From assembly GCF_014200305.1 (NCBI RefSeq), contig NZ_JACHBL010000001.1, positions 1,488,001 to 1,552,000 on the forward strand: a stretch of DNA of 64,000 bases, given 5' to 3'. This stretch comes from Neomicrococcus lactis (GTDB lineage Bacteria > Actinomycetota > Actinomycetes > Actinomycetales > Micrococcaceae). The notes beneath the pieces were generated by a model. The model made no database searches. It had not been told where the DNA came from and saw only the letters and a program-made list of their open reading frames with translations. The first letter of the stretch is position 1. Each line of letters begins with the position of its first letter. The position numbers were made by a program, and so were the translations under genes. Positions 63,184 through 64,000 of this stretch are shown in pieces.

Positions 63184-63888
63184 CTACGTTTCCAGCCGAG
63201 GTCGAGGACCGGAGGTTCCGTCCCCATCAGCTTCCGCAGGTTTTTCATGCCGGAGCACCTCGACGCCGGACACATCCTTCTCAATATTCCGGCCCAAACG
63301 GGTCAAAATGAAGTTCATCACCCGGTCCAGAAGATAGCCCAAAATGATGGCCACCAAGATGGAAATGACGATCCCTAGCAACTTGTTCTGGTGCATCCAA
63401 TGACCGGCAACTGCCCCCACGGCACTCGAATATGTAGCCCAGGTCAGGCATCCAAAAGCGTCCAAGAGGGAAAAACGCTTCAGCGGAAAGTGCGTTGCTC
63501 CCGCCGTAAAGTTCACCGCTACGCGGCCCACCGGAATATAGCGCGCGGTGAAGAGCAATAGCGCCCCACGACGCATGAGCTCATGGTGTGCGAAGTGAAA
63601 CGCTTTTTGGGCGCGAGGAGTGCGCATCCACTTCCAGCGTTCGGTACCCACCGCGCGGCCCATGCGGTACGCCACTTGGTCGCCGCAAAAAGCTCCGGCA
63701 GCTCCCACGAGCACCAACACCACAATGTTCGGCGTTCCCGACGTCACGGCCACCGAGGCCAACGCAACGATCAGGGATTCGCTGGGTACAACGGGAAAGA
63801 AGCCGTCAATGAAGCAAAACACAAAAAGTGCAGGCAACACCCACCAAACGGATGATGCCATGATGATGGCTTCATTGACGGCTTCCAT
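63184..63888 (-). CDS. DedA family membrane protein
   Basis: 234 residues, about five hydrophobic segments. ALFVFCFIDGFFPVVPSESL (about 20-39), GAAGAFCGDQVAYRMGRAVG and FTARYIPVGRVAVNFTAGAT are the DedA/VTT signature, including the conserved arginines and membrane-embedded acidic residues. DedA proteins help recycle undecaprenyl-phosphate across the membrane. The C-terminus is charged (LRHEKPAEADGDGT). The next 112 bases to the window end hold no gene. Confidence 0.93.
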   Translation of the reverse strand: MEAVNEAIIMASSVWWVLPALFVFCFIDGFFPVVPSESLIVALASVAVTSGTPNIVVLVLVGAAGAFCGDQVAYRMGRAVGTERWKWMRTPRAQKAFHFAHHELMRRGALLLFTARYIPVGRVAVNFTAGATHFPLKRFSLLDAFGCLTWATYSSAVGAVAGHWMHQNKLLGIVISILVAIILGYLLDRVMNFILTRLGRNIEKDVSGVEVLRHEKPAEADGDGTSGPRPRLET

Positions 63889-64000
63889 AAGCCCCTACAA
63901 TCCTGAGATGAGCTAGCTCGAAACTAGCGAGAAATTCTGTCCAAGATTAGTGCGGTTGGCTGATAATTTCCTGATGCCTCGATCGCGAAGCTGCCCTCCA

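Overview
The window is a chromosomal segment of a high-G+C actinobacterium, most likely a Micrococcaceae (Arthrobacter/Glutamicibacter/Neomicrococcus-like). The lineage markers are a long WhiB2-type regulator, the mycothiol enzyme Mca, DUF3499, DUF5719, DUF4245, DUF4307, DUF501 and TIGR03089 proteins, GlpX as the fructose bisphosphatase, and frequent GTG/TTG starts. Most of the window is core genome; no integrase, transposase, phage gene or CRISPR array is visible.

Layout. 0-5.3 kb: 3' part of a fatty-acyl-CoA ligase, a TIGR01906 membrane protein, ahcY with a Trm112-like protein, DUF3499 and a zincin-family protein that has lost HExxH. 5.3-11 kb (minus): whiB2, a large membrane glycosyltransferase and DUF5719, tightly packed. 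11.3-17.7 kb: TIGR03089, GtrA, purK-purE-LCP-manA. 18-25.8 kb: glpX, DUF4245-carbonic anhydrase, fumC, Nudix, prepilin peptidase, PIN-PhoH, cis-prenyltransferase. 25.9-36.5 kb: hemolysin-III protein, YyaL, mca, DUF4307, greA, ilvA, aldose epimerase, Bax inhibitor, CDF efflux protein. 36.5-44.1 kb: glutathione peroxidase, then an accessory island. 44.4-53.8 kb: amino acid permease, IclR regulator divergent from a CoA-transferase/thiolase operon, a broken dehydrogenase, and an osmoprotectant ABC importer. 53.9-64 kb: a tRNA, NDH-2, then minus-strand gene groups eno, divIC-DUF501-ppx-S8 protease, mazG-add, and dedA.

The most interesting region is 37.1-44.15 kb. A single-domain RelA/SpoT-type alarmone synthetase overlaps a 75-residue unknown protein, both on AT-richer DNA (38-48% G+C in the 60-base lines I counted, against roughly 60% nearby). 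They are converged upon by a complete type I restriction-modification operon (hsdM-hsdS-hsdR, coupled by 4-base overlaps). The layout fits a defence island in which the bicistron could be a toxSAS-type toxin-antitoxin or abortive-infection module; that role is inferred.

Two non-coding signals also stand out. First, a family of intergenic palindromic repeats with a TGTGAG...CTACAA arm occurs at 17.7, 29.0-29.2 and 53.8 kb, in two places with arms amplified into tandem 23-33-bp units. Second, the 10-mer GCGGCGTCGT occurs 12 times on both strands, in three codon frames and between genes, far above composition-based expectation. Other oddities: a 73-nt class I-shaped tRNA with a UAA anticodon, a glycosyltransferase apparently starting at ATT, an adenosine deaminase with a long acidic tail, and a possible Pho-box-like direct repeat upstream of phoH.
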